64,000 bases of DNA from contig JASJCI010000040.1 in assembly GCA_030066085.1 (NCBI GenBank), forward strand, positions 32,313 to 96,312, given 5' to 3'. Under the pieces are notes generated by a model that had not been told where the DNA came from, ran no database searches, and worked only from the letters and a program-made list of their open reading frames with translations. Source of the stretch: Gammaproteobacteria bacterium (GTDB lineage: Bacteria > Pseudomonadota > Gammaproteobacteria > GCA-001735895). Positions within the stretch are counted from its first letter, which is position 1; the number at the start of each line of letters is the position of its first letter. Position numbers and translations under genes: made by a program. This document shows positions 55,321 through 64,000 of the stretch, one piece after another.

Positions 55321-55773
55321 ATGACAATCTCCGCCTTACTGTCGCCGCAGCGAATCTTCCTCGATACCGAAATAACCAGCAAAAAGAAGCTGCTGGAACT
55401 GATCGCCAACATCGTGGCCGACATGACCCAGTTGTCGGAATCAGGTATCTACAGCGGCCTGCTCAACCGCGAGCGTCTCGGCAGTACCGGCCTCGGCCAG
55501 GGTTTCGCGGTACCGCACGCCCGCGTGTCCGATCTCGACCAGACCGTGGCCTGTTTTTTCAGGCTCAGCGAACCGGTCAACTTCGAAGCACCGGATAACC
55601 AGCCGGTGGACCTGGTATTCACCATCGTGATTCCCGAGCAAGCAACCGAGGAACACCTGATGATCCTGTCTTCGCTGGCCAGCATCTTTTCCCGCGGCGA
55701 GGTCTGCGAAGCCATCCGCGCCGCCGGCAGCAAGGAAGAGATTGCCGAAATCATCGCGGCGGCCGAGCGGTGA
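55321..55773 (+). CDS. ptsN: Nitrogen PTS enzyme IIA
   Basis: A 150-residue EIIA-Ntr. The phosphorylated His is H66 in GFAVPHARVSD, and the fold elements ETLLNRERLGSTGLG-like LLNRERLGSTGLGQ and VFTIVIPEQATEEHL are present. It regulates K+ uptake and nitrogen/carbon balance in relatives. About 130 bases separate it from hpf, with the hpf terminator between, so it has its own promoter. Its 3' end lies 35 bases before the rapZ start. Confidence 0.96.
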   Translation: MTISALLSPQRIFLDTEITSKKKLLELIANIVADMTQLSESGIYSGLLNRERLGSTGLGQGFAVPHARVSDLDQTVACFFRLSEPVNFEAPDNQPVDLVFTIVIPEQATEEHLMILSSLASIFSRGEVCEAIRAAGSKEEIAEIIAAAER

Positions 55774-55807
55774 ACGCCGCGCGCGGGGGCGGACCGGGCA
55801 ACACGGC

Positions 55808-56665
55808 ATGCGACTGATAATCGTCAGCGGCCTGTCCGGATCCGGCAAGACCGTCGCGCTGCGCACCCTCGAAGACGCCGGCTTTTATTCGATCGACAAC
55901 CTGCCGCTCGGCATGCTGCCCGAGCTGGTGGACAACATGGTCAACAGCGCGGCGCAATCCTTCGAACAGGTTGCGGTCGCGGTCGACGCGCGCAGCGGTA
56001 TCCGGGGTTCGGCCCACTTCGATGCGGTCATGGCGCGCATTGCCCGCTTCGGTATACGTCCCGAGGTACTGTTCCTGACCTGCGAGCCGGGGCGCCTGCT
56101 GCAGCGTTTCAGCGAAACGCGGCGCCGGCATCCGCTGTCGCGCGAGGGCCTGCCGCTGGCCGATGCGATCCGCGAGGAAAAGGCAATGCTGGACGAGATT
56201 CACGCCAACGCCGACCTGTCGATCGACAGCAGCAATCTCAATGTACACGAGCTGCGCCAGAACATCATCAGCCGGCTGCTCGACCAGAGCAGCGCCGAGA
56301 TGGGTATCCTGGTGCAATCCTTCGGTTTCAAGAACGGGATCCCGGGCGATACGGATTTCGTGTTCGACGTACGCTGTCTACCCAATCCCCACTGGGAGGA
56401 AAAGCTGCGCAGCCAGACCGGGCTCGACCCGGAGGTAGCCGCTTATCTCGCCAATTATCCCGAGGTCGACGCGATGCTGCAGTCGATCACGCACTTCCTC
56501 GGCGAATGGATCCCGCGCTTCGAACAGGAAAACCGCAGCTACATGACGATTTCGCTCGGCTGTACCGGCGGCAAACATCGCTCGGTTTACCTCGTGCAGC
56601 GGATTGCCGACGCTTTGGCGACCGGGCGTGATAAGCTTTCGGTCCGTCACCGGGACCTGGAATGA
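55808..56665 (+). CDS. rapZ: RNase adapter protein / nucleotide-binding RapZ
   Basis: A 285-residue protein. P-loop IIVSGLSGSGKTVALRTLED, GFYSIDNLPLGML, and a C-terminal domain with SFGFKNGIPGDTDFVFDVRCLPNPHW and SLGCTGGKHRSVYL. In E. coli it presents the small RNA GlmZ to RNase E and so adjusts GlcN6P synthesis, the start of the murein/LPS sugar supply. The ATG at 55808 begins the family N-terminus; the frame is open to 55742. Confidence 0.96.
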   Translation: MRLIIVSGLSGSGKTVALRTLEDAGFYSIDNLPLGMLPELVDNMVNSAAQSFEQVAVAVDARSGIRGSAHFDAVMARIARFGIRPEVLFLTCEPGRLLQRFSETRRRHPLSREGLPLADAIREEKAMLDEIHANADLSIDSSNLNVHELRQNIISRLLDQSSAEMGILVQSFGFKNGIPGDTDFVFDVRCLPNPHWEEKLRSQTGLDPEVAAYLANYPEVDAMLQSITHFLGEWIPRFEQENRSYMTISLGCTGGKHRSVYLVQRIADALATGRDKLSVRHRDLE

Positions 56666-56931
56666 TCAGCGAGAACATTACCATCGTCAACAAGCTCGGA
56701 CTGCACGCGCGCGCCGCGTCGAAGCTGGTCAACTGTGCCTCGCAGTTCGAGAGCGAAGTTTTCATCAGCAAGCAGGGCAACCGCGTCAATGCCAAGAGCA
56801 TCATGGGTGTCATGATGCTTGCCGCGAGCAAGGGTACCCAACTCGAGCTCGAAATCGAAGGTAATGACGAACAGGCCTGTCGCGACGCCATCGTCGACCT
56901 GATCACCAGTCGCTTCGGCGAAGCCGAGTAA
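56662..56931 (+). CDS. npr: Nitrogen-PTS phosphocarrier NPr (HPr family)
   Basis: An 89-residue HPr. The active His is H15 in NKLGLHARAASKLV; a regulatory Ser lies in NAKSIMGVMML. It takes phosphate from EI-Ntr and passes it to PtsN, encoded two genes upstream. The start overlaps the rapZ stop by four bases. Confidence 0.96.
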   Translation: MISENITIVNKLGLHARAASKLVNCASQFESEVFISKQGNRVNAKSIMGVMMLAASKGTQLELEIEGNDEQACRDAIVDLITSRFGEAE

Positions 56932-56936
56932 CGCGC

Positions 56937-58286
56937 ATGGCCGAGGACGATACCGAGTACCTGCGCCAGGAGCTGTCGATTGCGCTCGACCACGAGGATT
57001 ATGCCGAGCTGTCGAAAACACTCAGCGGCCTGACACCGGCGGACACTGCCTCGTTGCTCGATTCCCTGCCCTCGGCCCAGCGCGAGGCGATCTGGCCGCT
57101 GATCGAGCCCGCCGATCTCGGTGCGGTACTGCTCGAGACCCAGGACGACGTCAGCGACGCGCGCCTGCGCGAGATGGACCCTGAAGAAATTGCCAAGATC
57201 GTCGAACAGCTGCCAGACGTCGACGACCAGGCCGATATCATTCTTGCGCTACCGACCGACAAGCTGGTCGAGACGCTGCACACGCTCGATGCCCACAAGC
57301 GCGCCGCGCTGGAATCGGTGTTGTCCTACAGCGAGGACACCGCCGGCGGCCTGATGAACATCGACCACATCACGATCCGGGCCGACGTCTCGCTCGACGT
57401 GGTGCTGCGCTACCTGCGGATTCGCGGCGAAATGCCGGATCATACGGACCAGCTGTTCGTCACCGACCGTCACGACCATTACCTCGGCGCGCTCTACCTC
57501 GGCGACCTGTTGACCAACGATCCCGACGACATGGTCAAGGACCTGATGCGCACCGATGTCGATGCATTACACGCACAGCTGCCGGATACCGAGGTCGCGC
57601 GCGAGTTCGAGAACTACGACCTGGTCAGCGCCCCGGTGGTCGACGACGAGCACAAGCTGATCGGCCGTATCACGGTTGACGACGTGGTCGACGTCATTCG
57701 CGACGAGGGCGATCATTCCTACATGGGCGCGGCCGGCCTGTCGGAAGAAGAAGACATGTTTTCACCGGTCATGATCACCAGCCGCCGGCGCGGTATCTGG
57801 CTCGGTATCAACCTGCTGACCGCGTTCCTGGCCGCCTGGGTGATCGGTTTTTTCGAGGATATTCTCGACCAGGTCGTCGCGCTCGCGATCCTGATTACGA
57901 TCGTACCGAGCATGGGTGGTATCGCCGGTTCGCAGACGCTGACTATCGCGATTCGCGGCCTCGCACTCGGCCAGCTCGGCAGTTCCAACTACCGCTCGCT
58001 GGTCACCAAGGAAGTATCCGTCGGCCTGCTCAACGGCCTGATCTGGGCCATCGTGGTGGCGAGCTTTTCGATCGCATGGTTCGGTAATTACAACATCGGC
58101 GCGGTGATCGCCTTCGCCCTGATCGTCAACCTGCTCGCCGGCGCGCTCGCCGGTGCGCTGATTCCCGTCATCCTGCGCCAGATCGGCATCGATCCGGCAA
58201 TCGCCGGCGGCGTGGTGCTGACCACGGTCACCGATGTCGTCGGCATCATCGCCTTTCTCGGCATGGCAACCCTGGTAATGGGCTGA
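56937..58286 (+). CDS. mgtE: Magnesium transporter MgtE
   Basis: A 449-residue Mg2+ channel. The N-terminal MgtE_N helical domain (LSKTLSGLTPADTASLLDSLP, LPDVDDQADIILALP), two CBS domains (about 130-255, closing QLFVTDRHDHYLGALYL and VSAPVVDDEHKLIGRITVDDVVDVI), a plug helix, and about five C-terminal membrane helices with the pore motif VPSMGGIAGSQTL. The N and CBS domains sense cytosolic Mg2+ to close the pore. It lies five bases after npr. Confidence 0.96.
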   Translation: MAEDDTEYLRQELSIALDHEDYAELSKTLSGLTPADTASLLDSLPSAQREAIWPLIEPADLGAVLLETQDDVSDARLREMDPEEIAKIVEQLPDVDDQADIILALPTDKLVETLHTLDAHKRAALESVLSYSEDTAGGLMNIDHITIRADVSLDVVLRYLRIRGEMPDHTDQLFVTDRHDHYLGALYLGDLLTNDPDDMVKDLMRTDVDALHAQLPDTEVAREFENYDLVSAPVVDDEHKLIGRITVDDVVDVIRDEGDHSYMGAAGLSEEEDMFSPVMITSRRRGIWLGINLLTAFLAAWVIGFFEDILDQVVALAILITIVPSMGGIAGSQTLTIAIRGLALGQLGSSNYRSLVTKEVSVGLLNGLIWAIVVASFSIAWFGNYNIGAVIAFALIVNLLAGALAGALIPVILRQIGIDPAIAGGVVLTTVTDVVGIIAFLGMATLVMG

Positions 58287-58368
58287 GCCGGTTGCCGCCG
58301 CGGGATCGGGGCGCCGCGTCACGCGCCACCCGCAGGCCTCGCGGCCATGCACCAACTGGACTCAGGGA

Positions 58369-59256
58369 TTAATGATTCAGGAACTGGCGCATGACATCCT
58401 GGATGGTATCGGCGCAGTCGATCCCGATCTGGTGCAGTTCGTCGGTGGCGATACCGAGTTGCGCCAGGGCCTCCATGTCCATGTCGAGCAGAAAGCAGCT
58501 GCCAGTACTGCCGGCACGGTTGGTATTGACCCAGCAGTCGGCGATATGCACCGCGCAGGTAACCGCCGAGAATTCGCCGCCATAAGCGGGCGTATGATGG
58601 GTTGCGACCGGTTCCCAGATCGATTGTGGAACCTGCCAGTGTTCCAGTAGCCGGCCGCCGATTTCGGCGTGCGAGTACTGCAGCATTTCGTGTTCGAGAC
58701 TGAACATGGTGCGGCCGCGGGCCTCGCGTTCGAGCAACAGGTCGCGGGTCATGCCCGGCAGGCGCAGGTACATGACCAGGCGGCCGATGTCGTGCAGCAG
58801 CCCCGGGATGTAAAAGCTCTCGGCATTGGCCAGCCCCGCCTTGCGTGCCAGGGCGCGCGCCATGATGCCGACCGCGACGCTGTGTTCCCAGAAGATCGAC
58901 ATGTTGGCCAGCTCGGTCGGAATGCCTTCGAAAGCCTTGAGGACCGAGGTTGCCAGTACCAGCTCGCGGACCTGCCGCAGGCCGATCACGCCGACCGCCC
59001 GATCGATGGTTTCGATCCGGGTCGGGAAGCTGTAAAAGGCGCTGTTGGCCATGCGCAGCATGCGCGCGCACAGATCGGGATCGCACTGCAGCAGTTCGGC
59101 AATGTGCTCCGTGGTCACGCTGGGATCGACGATGGCCTCTTCCAGCCGGTAATAGATATCCGGCAGGCTGACCAGCTTGTCGACTTCGAGGATCAGCTCT
59201 TCGAGGCCGTTGAGACCCTGCGCGCTGGCAATGTTGAGTGGGTTGACGCTAGCCAT
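58369..59256 (-). CDS. HDOD domain signalling protein
   Basis: A 295-residue protein with an HDOD domain across residues 20-220: LPDIYYRLEEAIVDPSVTTEHIAELLQCDPDLCARMLRMANSAFY, RAVGVIGLRQVRELVLATSV, and PGLLHDIGRLVMYLRLP, which keeps the HD pair. Such proteins bind signalling partners rather than nucleotides, often in motility, biofilm or cell-cycle control. No GGDEF or receiver domain is fused, so it acts as a stand-alone HDOD protein. It is convergent with mgtE. Confidence 0.93.
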   Translation of the reverse strand: MASVNPLNIASAQGLNGLEELILEVDKLVSLPDIYYRLEEAIVDPSVTTEHIAELLQCDPDLCARMLRMANSAFYSFPTRIETIDRAVGVIGLRQVRELVLATSVLKAFEGIPTELANMSIFWEHSVAVGIMARALARKAGLANAESFYIPGLLHDIGRLVMYLRLPGMTRDLLLEREARGRTMFSLEHEMLQYSHAEIGGRLLEHWQVPQSIWEPVATHHTPAYGGEFSAVTCAVHIADCWVNTNRAGSTGSCFLLDMDMEALAQLGIATDELHQIGIDCADTIQDVMRQFLNH

Positions 59257-59342
59257 GACGACTTCGGCTCCGGTACTTCGCGATTAGAACGATTTGGCAG
59301 TTAGGTCGGCAATTCGGGCTCGATCTTTAGCGTTTTCGGCAG

Positions 59343-59376
59343 AAAAAAAGGGTCGCAGACGCCGGCGTGGCCGGCG
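59343..59376 (-). terminator. Hairpin and T-run after the ROK kinase gene
   Basis: On the minus strand CGCCGGC, loop CAC, GCCGGCG (59360-59376), followed after ten bases by seven T (59343-59349). It separates the ROK gene from the HDOD gene. Confidence 0.55.
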
Positions 59377-59383
59377 AGCCGGG

Positions 59384-60352
59384 TCAGCGCTTCGGGTTCT
59401 TGTCCGGCACGACGGCCGGCGTCGGCAGCATGGCCGCGCCGAAGACACCGCTGGAGTCGCCGTGCGCGGCCGCCACCACCGGGGTCAGGACCGCGTCCGC
59501 GAACACGTAACCCGGCAGGCGCCGCGGCAGTTCGCGATAAATCGCCGCGAGGTTGGATAGCCCGCCACCGAGTACGATGACATCCGGGTCGAGCAGGTTG
59601 ATAACCGATGCGAGCGCACGCGCCAGCTGGTCGAGCCAGCGTTCGAGCATGGCGCCGGCGTCGACATCTCCCGTGCCGGCAGCGGCGACGATATCGCGGC
59701 TCGACAGCGCACGGCCGTAGCGCGCGGCAAATTCACGCTCCATGCCCGGACCGGACAGGAAAGTCTCGATGCAGCCGCGCTTGCCGCAGTAACAGTCGGG
59801 TTCACCGTCGTCATCGCTGCGCCAGGGTAACGGGTTGTGGCCCCATTCCCCGGCGATCGCGTTAGGTCCGCGCCAGACCTGGCCGTCGACGACGATACCG
59901 CCGCCGGTACCGGTGCCGATGATCACCCCGTACACGACGCGATATCCGCGACCGGCACCGATCAGGGCTTCCGACAACACCAGGCAATTGGCGTCGTTTT
60001 CCAGCGCGACCACTCGATCGAGGCGACTTTCGAGATCATCGCGCAGCGGCTGGCCGTTGAGGCATTGCGTATTCGAATTACGCAGCAGGCCGCTCGTCGG
60101 CGACAGGGCACCGGGTACACCGATACCGACCGGCAGGCGTGCTTGCCCGACTTCGCGTTCGGCGTCATCCACCAGCCCGGCGATGGTATCAAGAATGCGC
60201 GCGTACTCCGGCGCCGGCGTGTCGACCCGGCGGCGCAGCAGTACCTCACTGCCGTCGAGCACGGCAATTTCGGTTTTGGTGCCACCCAGGTCGATGCCGA
60301 TACGGGGCCCCGCAAGGTCGTCGCGGGTGCTCGCGCGGGCTTCAGTCGACAT
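59384..60352 (-). CDS. ROK family sugar kinase (glucokinase/fructokinase-like)
   Basis: A 322-residue kinase. The ATP phosphate motif is GIDLGGTKTEIAVLDGS, ROK signature around VALENDANCLVLSEAL and GTGTGGGIVVDGQVW, GEWGHNPLPW with the catalytic region, and the zinc motif CYCGKRGCIETFLSGP that defines the ROK class. Candidate substrates are glucose, fructose or mannose; the E. coli Mak-like pattern HNPL favours a fructokinase/mannokinase reading with modest confidence. The start may be ATG 60352 or 60376. Confidence 0.92.
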   Translation of the reverse strand: MSTEARASTRDDLAGPRIGIDLGGTKTEIAVLDGSEVLLRRRVDTPAPEYARILDTIAGLVDDAEREVGQARLPVGIGVPGALSPTSGLLRNSNTQCLNGQPLRDDLESRLDRVVALENDANCLVLSEALIGAGRGYRVVYGVIIGTGTGGGIVVDGQVWRGPNAIAGEWGHNPLPWRSDDDGEPDCYCGKRGCIETFLSGPGMEREFAARYGRALSSRDIVAAAGTGDVDAGAMLERWLDQLARALASVINLLDPDVIVLGGGLSNLAAIYRELPRRLPGYVFADAVLTPVVAAAHGDSSGVFGAAMLPTPAVVPDKNPKR

Positions 60353-60501
60353 GTCCGCCGGGACCCTCGCCGGCACTGCGATTCAATTTTTTTATGAATT
60401 TTTTCACAGAATAATTCTTTTTTATGCGGCCGTTTTGGCAGTTAAAAAAATCAATGGGCTAGAAGCCTTTGCTGACGCGGTTTCGAGTCGAAAAAAGGCA
60501 C

Positions 60502-60510
60502 TTATCCACA
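60502..60510. promoter_or_regulatory. DnaA box upstream of nrdA
   Basis: TTATCCACA, a perfect consensus DnaA box, 30 bases before the first NrdR box. E. coli nrdAB also has DnaA boxes near its promoter, linking dNTP supply to replication start. Confidence 0.7.
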
Positions 60511-60539
60511 GCTTTTACCCTTCATCTCCACAGATTCAC

Positions 60540-60587
60540 ACACAATATAATGTACTTGACCTGCGGCCAAAACACATTATATTGTGC
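60540..60587. promoter_or_regulatory. Two NrdR boxes over the nrdAB promoter
   Basis: ACACAATATAATGTAC (60540-60555) and ACACATTATATTGTGC (60572-60587), 32 bases centre to centre (three turns), match the paired NrdR pattern. Between and within them lie TTGACC (60556-60561) and TATATT (60578-60583) with a 16-base spacer, a good sigma-70 promoter. NrdR binding would block RNA polymerase. The repressor gene is not in the window. Confidence 0.85.
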
Positions 60588-60780
60588 ATTGTATCGTTTG
60601 TTCACCTTCGATCAGATTTAAGGCCGGCTGGTTCAGCCCAAATCCTTAAGCGGCATTTTTTACGAAGTTTTTAGCAGTTAACAAACCACATTAACTTTCG
60701 AACAGAACCAGCTAGTCATATTGAAAAAACGCGGAATTTTTCCGACTTACATTGGAACTCTCGGAGCGGGCTTAAAATAC
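60588..60780 (+). other. nrdAB leader
   Basis: About 190 bases of untranslated leader lie between the promoter and the nrdA start. The stretch is AT-rich, with GGAG 14 bases before the ATG. A TTG at 60721 is in frame but has no ribosome site. No riboswitch fold is recognised. Confidence 0.4.
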
Positions 60781-63627
60781 ATGCAAAATATCGAATCTCC
60801 CCTGACCGAAGCTGCGGTAACCCCGGCAACACCGGCGCCGGCCGCCAGCGAAGACAACGGTAAAACCCTCGGCGCCGAATACCAGGTTATCCGTCGTAAC
60901 GGCAAACTGACCGGTTTCGACAAGGACAAGATCGCGATCGCGATGACCAAGGCGTTCCTTGCGGTCGAGGGCGGCCAGGCCGCTGCCTCGAGCCGCGTGC
61001 ACGAAACCGTCGAAAAACTGACCGACATGGTCGTCTCGGCACTGACCCGCCGTATGCCCGACGGTGGCACTTTTCACATCGAGAACATCCAGGACCAGGT
61101 CGAGCTGGCGCTGATGCGCAACGGCGAGCAAAAGATAGCGCGCGCCTACGTACTCTACCGCGAACAACGCGCGACAGCGCGCGCCGAGATCAAGCCGGAC
61201 TCCGGCGAGGAAGCGGACGACGAAGAGCGTATCGAGCTGTCGGTCAAGCTCGCGGACGGCAGCCTGCAGCCGCTCGATACCGCGCGCCTGCGCATCATCG
61301 TCGACGAAGCCTGCGAGGGCCTGGAGCACGCCAGCGCGGACCGCGTGTACGACGAAACCATGAAGAACCTGTTCGACGGCGTACCGTTGAAGGACGTCAG
61401 CCCGACGCTGGTAATGAGCGCTCGCGGACTGATCGATCGCGAACCGGAATACTCCCAGGTCGCGGCGCGCCTGCTGCTCGACGAGCTGCGTGCCGAATCA
61501 CTGGCATTCCTCGGCGATGGCGCCCCCGACGCCACCTTCGGCGAGATGTCCGAGCGTTACTGCGCCTATTTTGGTAACTACATCAAGAAGGGCACCGAGC
61601 TCGAGCTGCTCGATACCGAACTGCTCAAGTACGACCTGCAGCAGCTTGGCATGGCGCTCAAGCCCGAGCGCGATCACCAGTTCACCTACCTCGGCCTGCA
61701 GACGCTGTACGACCGTTACTTCATCCACAGCAACGACACCCGTTTCGAACTGCCGCAGGCGTTTTTCATGCGCGTTGCGATGGGGCTTGCGATCAACGAG
61801 GTGCAACGCGAAGAGCGAGCAATCGAGTTCTACAACCTGCTGTCGTCGTTCGACTTCATGAGCAGCACACCGACCCTGTTCAACTCCGGCACGCTGCGTC
61901 CGCAGCTGTCGAGCTGTTACCTGACCACCGTACCGGACGATCTCGACGGCATTTTCAGCGCGATCCGCGACGACGCGCTGTTGTCCAAGTTCGCCGGCGG
62001 ACTCGGCAACGACTGGACCCGCGTGCGCGGCATGGGCTCGCACATCAAGGGAACCAACGGCAAGTCGCAGGGCGTGGTGCCGTTCCTCAAGGTAGCCAAC
62101 GATACCGCGGTCGCGGTCAACCAGGGCGGCAAGCGCAAGGGCGCGATGTGCGCCTACCTCGAGTCCTGGCATCTCGATATCGAGGATTTTCTCGAGCTGC
62201 GCAAGAACACCGGCGAAGAGCGTCGCCGCACGCACGACATGAATACCGCCAACTGGATTCCGGACCTGTTCATGAAGCGCGTGGCCGAGGAAGGCCATTG
62301 GACGCTGTTCTCGCCCTGCGAGGTTACCGATCTGCACGATCTGTGCGGTCCCGAGTTCGAAGCTGCCTACGAGGCTTACGAGGAAAAAGCCGATCGCGGC
62401 GAAATCAAGAACTTCCGCCGCATCCAGGCGATCGACCTGTGGCGCAAGATGCTCGGCATGCTGTTCGAGACCGGCCACCCGTGGATGACGTTCAAGGACC
62501 CATGCAACATTCGCTCGCCGCAACAGCATATCGGCGTCGTGCACTCGTCGAACCTGTGCACCGAGATCACGCTCAACACCTCGGACACCGAAATCGCGGT
62601 TTGCAACCTCGGATCGGTTAACCTGGCGCAGCACGTCGATGCCAACGGCCTCAACCTGGAGAAGCTCGAGCGAACGATCAACACCGCCATGCGCATGCTC
62701 GACAACGTCATCGACTACAACTACTACAGCGTACCGCAGGCGCGCACGTCGAACCTGCGCCATCGCCCGGTAGGCCTCGGCATCATGGGCTTCCAGGATG
62801 CGCTTTACCGGCAGCATATTCCCTACAGCTCCGAGAACGCGATCGAGTTTGCCGACGAATCGATGGAAGCCGTCAGCTACTACGCGATCCAGGCCTCCAC
62901 GCAGCTTGCCGAGGAACGCGGCACCTACTCCAGCTTCCCGGGTTCGCTGTGGAGCCAGGGAATCCTGCCGATCGACTCGGTAGCGAAGCTGCGCGAGGCG
63001 CGCGGTGATTACCTGCAGCAGGATGACAGCGCCCGCATGAACTGGGACAGCCTGCGCCAGCGGGTGATGAGTGTCGGCATGCGTAATTCCAACACCATGG
63101 CGATTGCACCGACCGCTACCATTTCCAATATCTGTGGCGTCAGCCAGTCGATCGAGCCGATCTACCAGAACCTGTTCGTCAAGTCGAACCTGTCGGGCGA
63201 GTTCACCGTGGTCAACCCCTACCTGGTCGACGACCTCAAGGCCGAGGGCCTGTGGGACGACGTCATGGTCAACGACCTCAAGTATTACGACGGCAGCGTA
63301 CAGCACATCGATCGCGTACCGGAAAACCTGAAATCGATCTACGCCACGGCGTTCGAAATCGACTCTCGCTGGCTGGTCGAGGCCGCCTCGCGCCGGCAAA
63401 AGTGGATCGACCAGGGACAGTCGCTGAACCTTTACATGGCCGAGCCCTCGGGCAAAAAGCTCGACAACCTGTACAAGCTTGCCTGGGTGCGCGGCCTGAA
63501 AACCACTTACTACCTGCGTTCGCTCGGCGCGACCGCGGTGGAAAAAACCAGTACTCCCGAGCCGGAAGTCGAAGCCGAACCGAAGGTTTGTTCGATCCTC
63601 GATCCGGATTGCGAGGCCTGTCAATAA
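60781..63627 (+). CDS. nrdA: Ribonucleoside-diphosphate reductase, alpha subunit (class Ia)
   Basis: A 948-residue catalytic subunit that makes dNDPs. An ATP-cone activity domain lies at about 35-125 (QVIRRNGKLTGFDKDKIAIAMTKAF), and a second, more divergent cone-like region follows (about 150-240), as in the long Pseudomonas NrdA. Catalytic elements are SSCYLTTV, SNLCTEITLNTSDTEIAVCNLGSVNLA, and the C-terminal redox pair in SILDPDCEACQ. The ATG at 60781 is preferred to TTG 60721. nrdB follows after 29 bases. Confidence 0.95.
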   Translation: MQNIESPLTEAAVTPATPAPAASEDNGKTLGAEYQVIRRNGKLTGFDKDKIAIAMTKAFLAVEGGQAAASSRVHETVEKLTDMVVSALTRRMPDGGTFHIENIQDQVELALMRNGEQKIARAYVLYREQRATARAEIKPDSGEEADDEERIELSVKLADGSLQPLDTARLRIIVDEACEGLEHASADRVYDETMKNLFDGVPLKDVSPTLVMSARGLIDREPEYSQVAARLLLDELRAESLAFLGDGAPDATFGEMSERYCAYFGNYIKKGTELELLDTELLKYDLQQLGMALKPERDHQFTYLGLQTLYDRYFIHSNDTRFELPQAFFMRVAMGLAINEVQREERAIEFYNLLSSFDFMSSTPTLFNSGTLRPQLSSCYLTTVPDDLDGIFSAIRDDALLSKFAGGLGNDWTRVRGMGSHIKGTNGKSQGVVPFLKVANDTAVAVNQGGKRKGAMCAYLESWHLDIEDFLELRKNTGEERRRTHDMNTANWIPDLFMKRVAEEGHWTLFSPCEVTDLHDLCGPEFEAAYEAYEEKADRGEIKNFRRIQAIDLWRKMLGMLFETGHPWMTFKDPCNIRSPQQHIGVVHSSNLCTEITLNTSDTEIAVCNLGSVNLAQHVDANGLNLEKLERTINTAMRMLDNVIDYNYYSVPQARTSNLRHRPVGLGIMGFQDALYRQHIPYSSENAIEFADESMEAVSYYAIQASTQLAEERGTYSSFPGSLWSQGILPIDSVAKLREARGDYLQQDDSARMNWDSLRQRVMSVGMRNSNTMAIAPTATISNICGVSQSIEPIYQNLFVKSNLSGEFTVVNPYLVDDLKAEGLWDDVMVNDLKYYDGSVQHIDRVPENLKSIYATAFEIDSRWLVEAASRRQKWIDQGQSLNLYMAEPSGKKLDNLYKLAWVRGLKTTYYLRSLGATAVEKTSTPEPEVEAEPKVCSILDPDCEACQ

Positions 63628-63656
63628 GCAGTAGATAACAACATTGGAGAGTTACT

Positions 63657-64000
63657 ATGTTGAATTGGGATGAACCATTAACCCCGATTAGCCCCCGGGC
63701 GCCGGAACCGGTACTGGACCAGGCGCCGCCGGCGGTCGAACCGATGCCGCAAACCGCCGACGCAGCGTTGGCCGAAGCGCCGGTCAGCAAACCGCGCATC
63801 GAGGAACCCGCGTCCAGCCTGCCGGAACAACCGCCACTCGCGGCCAAGCCGATCAACCCGGAAGACAAGCGCGTCATCAACGGGCTTACCGATATCAATC
63901 AGCTCGCGCCGTTCAAGTATCCCTGGGCCTGGGAGTATTTCCTCAACGCCAACCGCAACCACTGGACGCCGCTGGACATCAGCATGGCGCAGGACGTGCA
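63657..64000 (+). CDS. nrdB: Ribonucleoside-diphosphate reductase, beta subunit, 3' part outside window
   Basis: The frame starts at ATG 63657 after TTGGAGAG and stays open to the window end, 114 residues. MLNWDEPLTP is followed by about 55 residues rich in Pro, Ala and Glu that look disordered. Then INGLTDINQLAPFKYPWAWEYFLNANRNHW, the conserved start of the radical-generating R2 fold, is reached (in parts, residues about 75-107). The diiron ligands and tyrosine lie beyond the window. Confidence 0.93.
   Translation, partial: MLNWDEPLTPISPRAPEPVLDQAPPAVEPMPQTADAALAEAPVSKPRIEEPASSLPEQPPLAAKPINPEDKRVINGLTDINQLAPFKYPWAWEYFLNANRNHWTPLDISMAQDV

Noticed and set aside
61498..63624. 708-codon minus-strand ORF opposite nrdA
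   Set aside because: It is a GC-driven antisense frame with no recognisable domain; nrdA is certain on the plus strand.

Overview
The window is chromosomal DNA (high GC, dense gene packing, no rRNA, tRNA, IS or CRISPR seen) from a non-enteric gammaproteobacterium. The evidence is the complete dcw division/murein cluster, the yrbG-kdsD-kdsC-lptCAB-rpoN-hpf-ptsN-rapZ-npr block, petABC-sspAB, FabA, an NrdA with a Pseudomonas-like architecture, and LpoA. The backbone order (ftsZ...mraZ, rnpB, rsmI, lpoA-yraN, sspBA-petCBA, algW/degS, hisDG-murA, yrb block) is what I recall of the pseudomonad region; I could not align it here. No species is proposed.

Layout. 1-4065: end of a YaiI family gene, a secreted Cys protein coupled to a voltage-gated K+ channel, a Sel1 protein, an orphan gene, a YrbL-like protein and a double hairpin behind ftsZ. 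4067-21573: an uninterrupted minus-strand dcw operon, mraZ-rsmH-ftsL-ftsI-murE-murF-mraY-murD-ftsW-murG-murC-murB-ddl-ftsQ-ftsA-ftsZ, headed by a promoter and three 10-bp MraZ boxes. 21755-22128: RNase P RNA (minus) with a 13-bp hairpin. 22135-29941: an accessory block with an ABM monooxygenase, a tungsten/molybdenum aldehyde oxidoreductase with a MoaD-like protein and a rhodanese, and the PrkA-YeaH-SpoVR stress trio. 30337-39488: rsmI, lpoA-yraN, sspB-sspA-petC-petB-petA, a Nif3-like gene and degS/algW. 39502-42991: an unexplained island of two DUF5666 lipoproteins around a DUF6502 protein, with an unusual leader. 42992-48251: hisD-hisG-murA-mlaC and a TolC-type channel. 48448-58286: fabA, then LPS export and nitrogen-PTS genes and mgtE. 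58369-64000: an HDOD protein, a ROK sugar kinase, and nrdAB (nrdB cut by the window end) with NrdR and DnaA boxes.

How it fits together. Most genes build the envelope: precursor synthesis (MurA, MurB-F, Ddl, MraY, MurG), septal synthesis (FtsW/I/L/Q/A/Z, LpoA), LPS (KdsC/D, LptABC), unsaturated fatty acids (FabA) and lipid traffic (MlaC). Energy comes from a bc1 complex. The least explained parts are the DUF5666-DUF6502-DUF5666 island with its palindrome/terminator leader, the TolC-mlaC pair that occupies the place normally held by mlaFED, and the single-subunit AOR operon.
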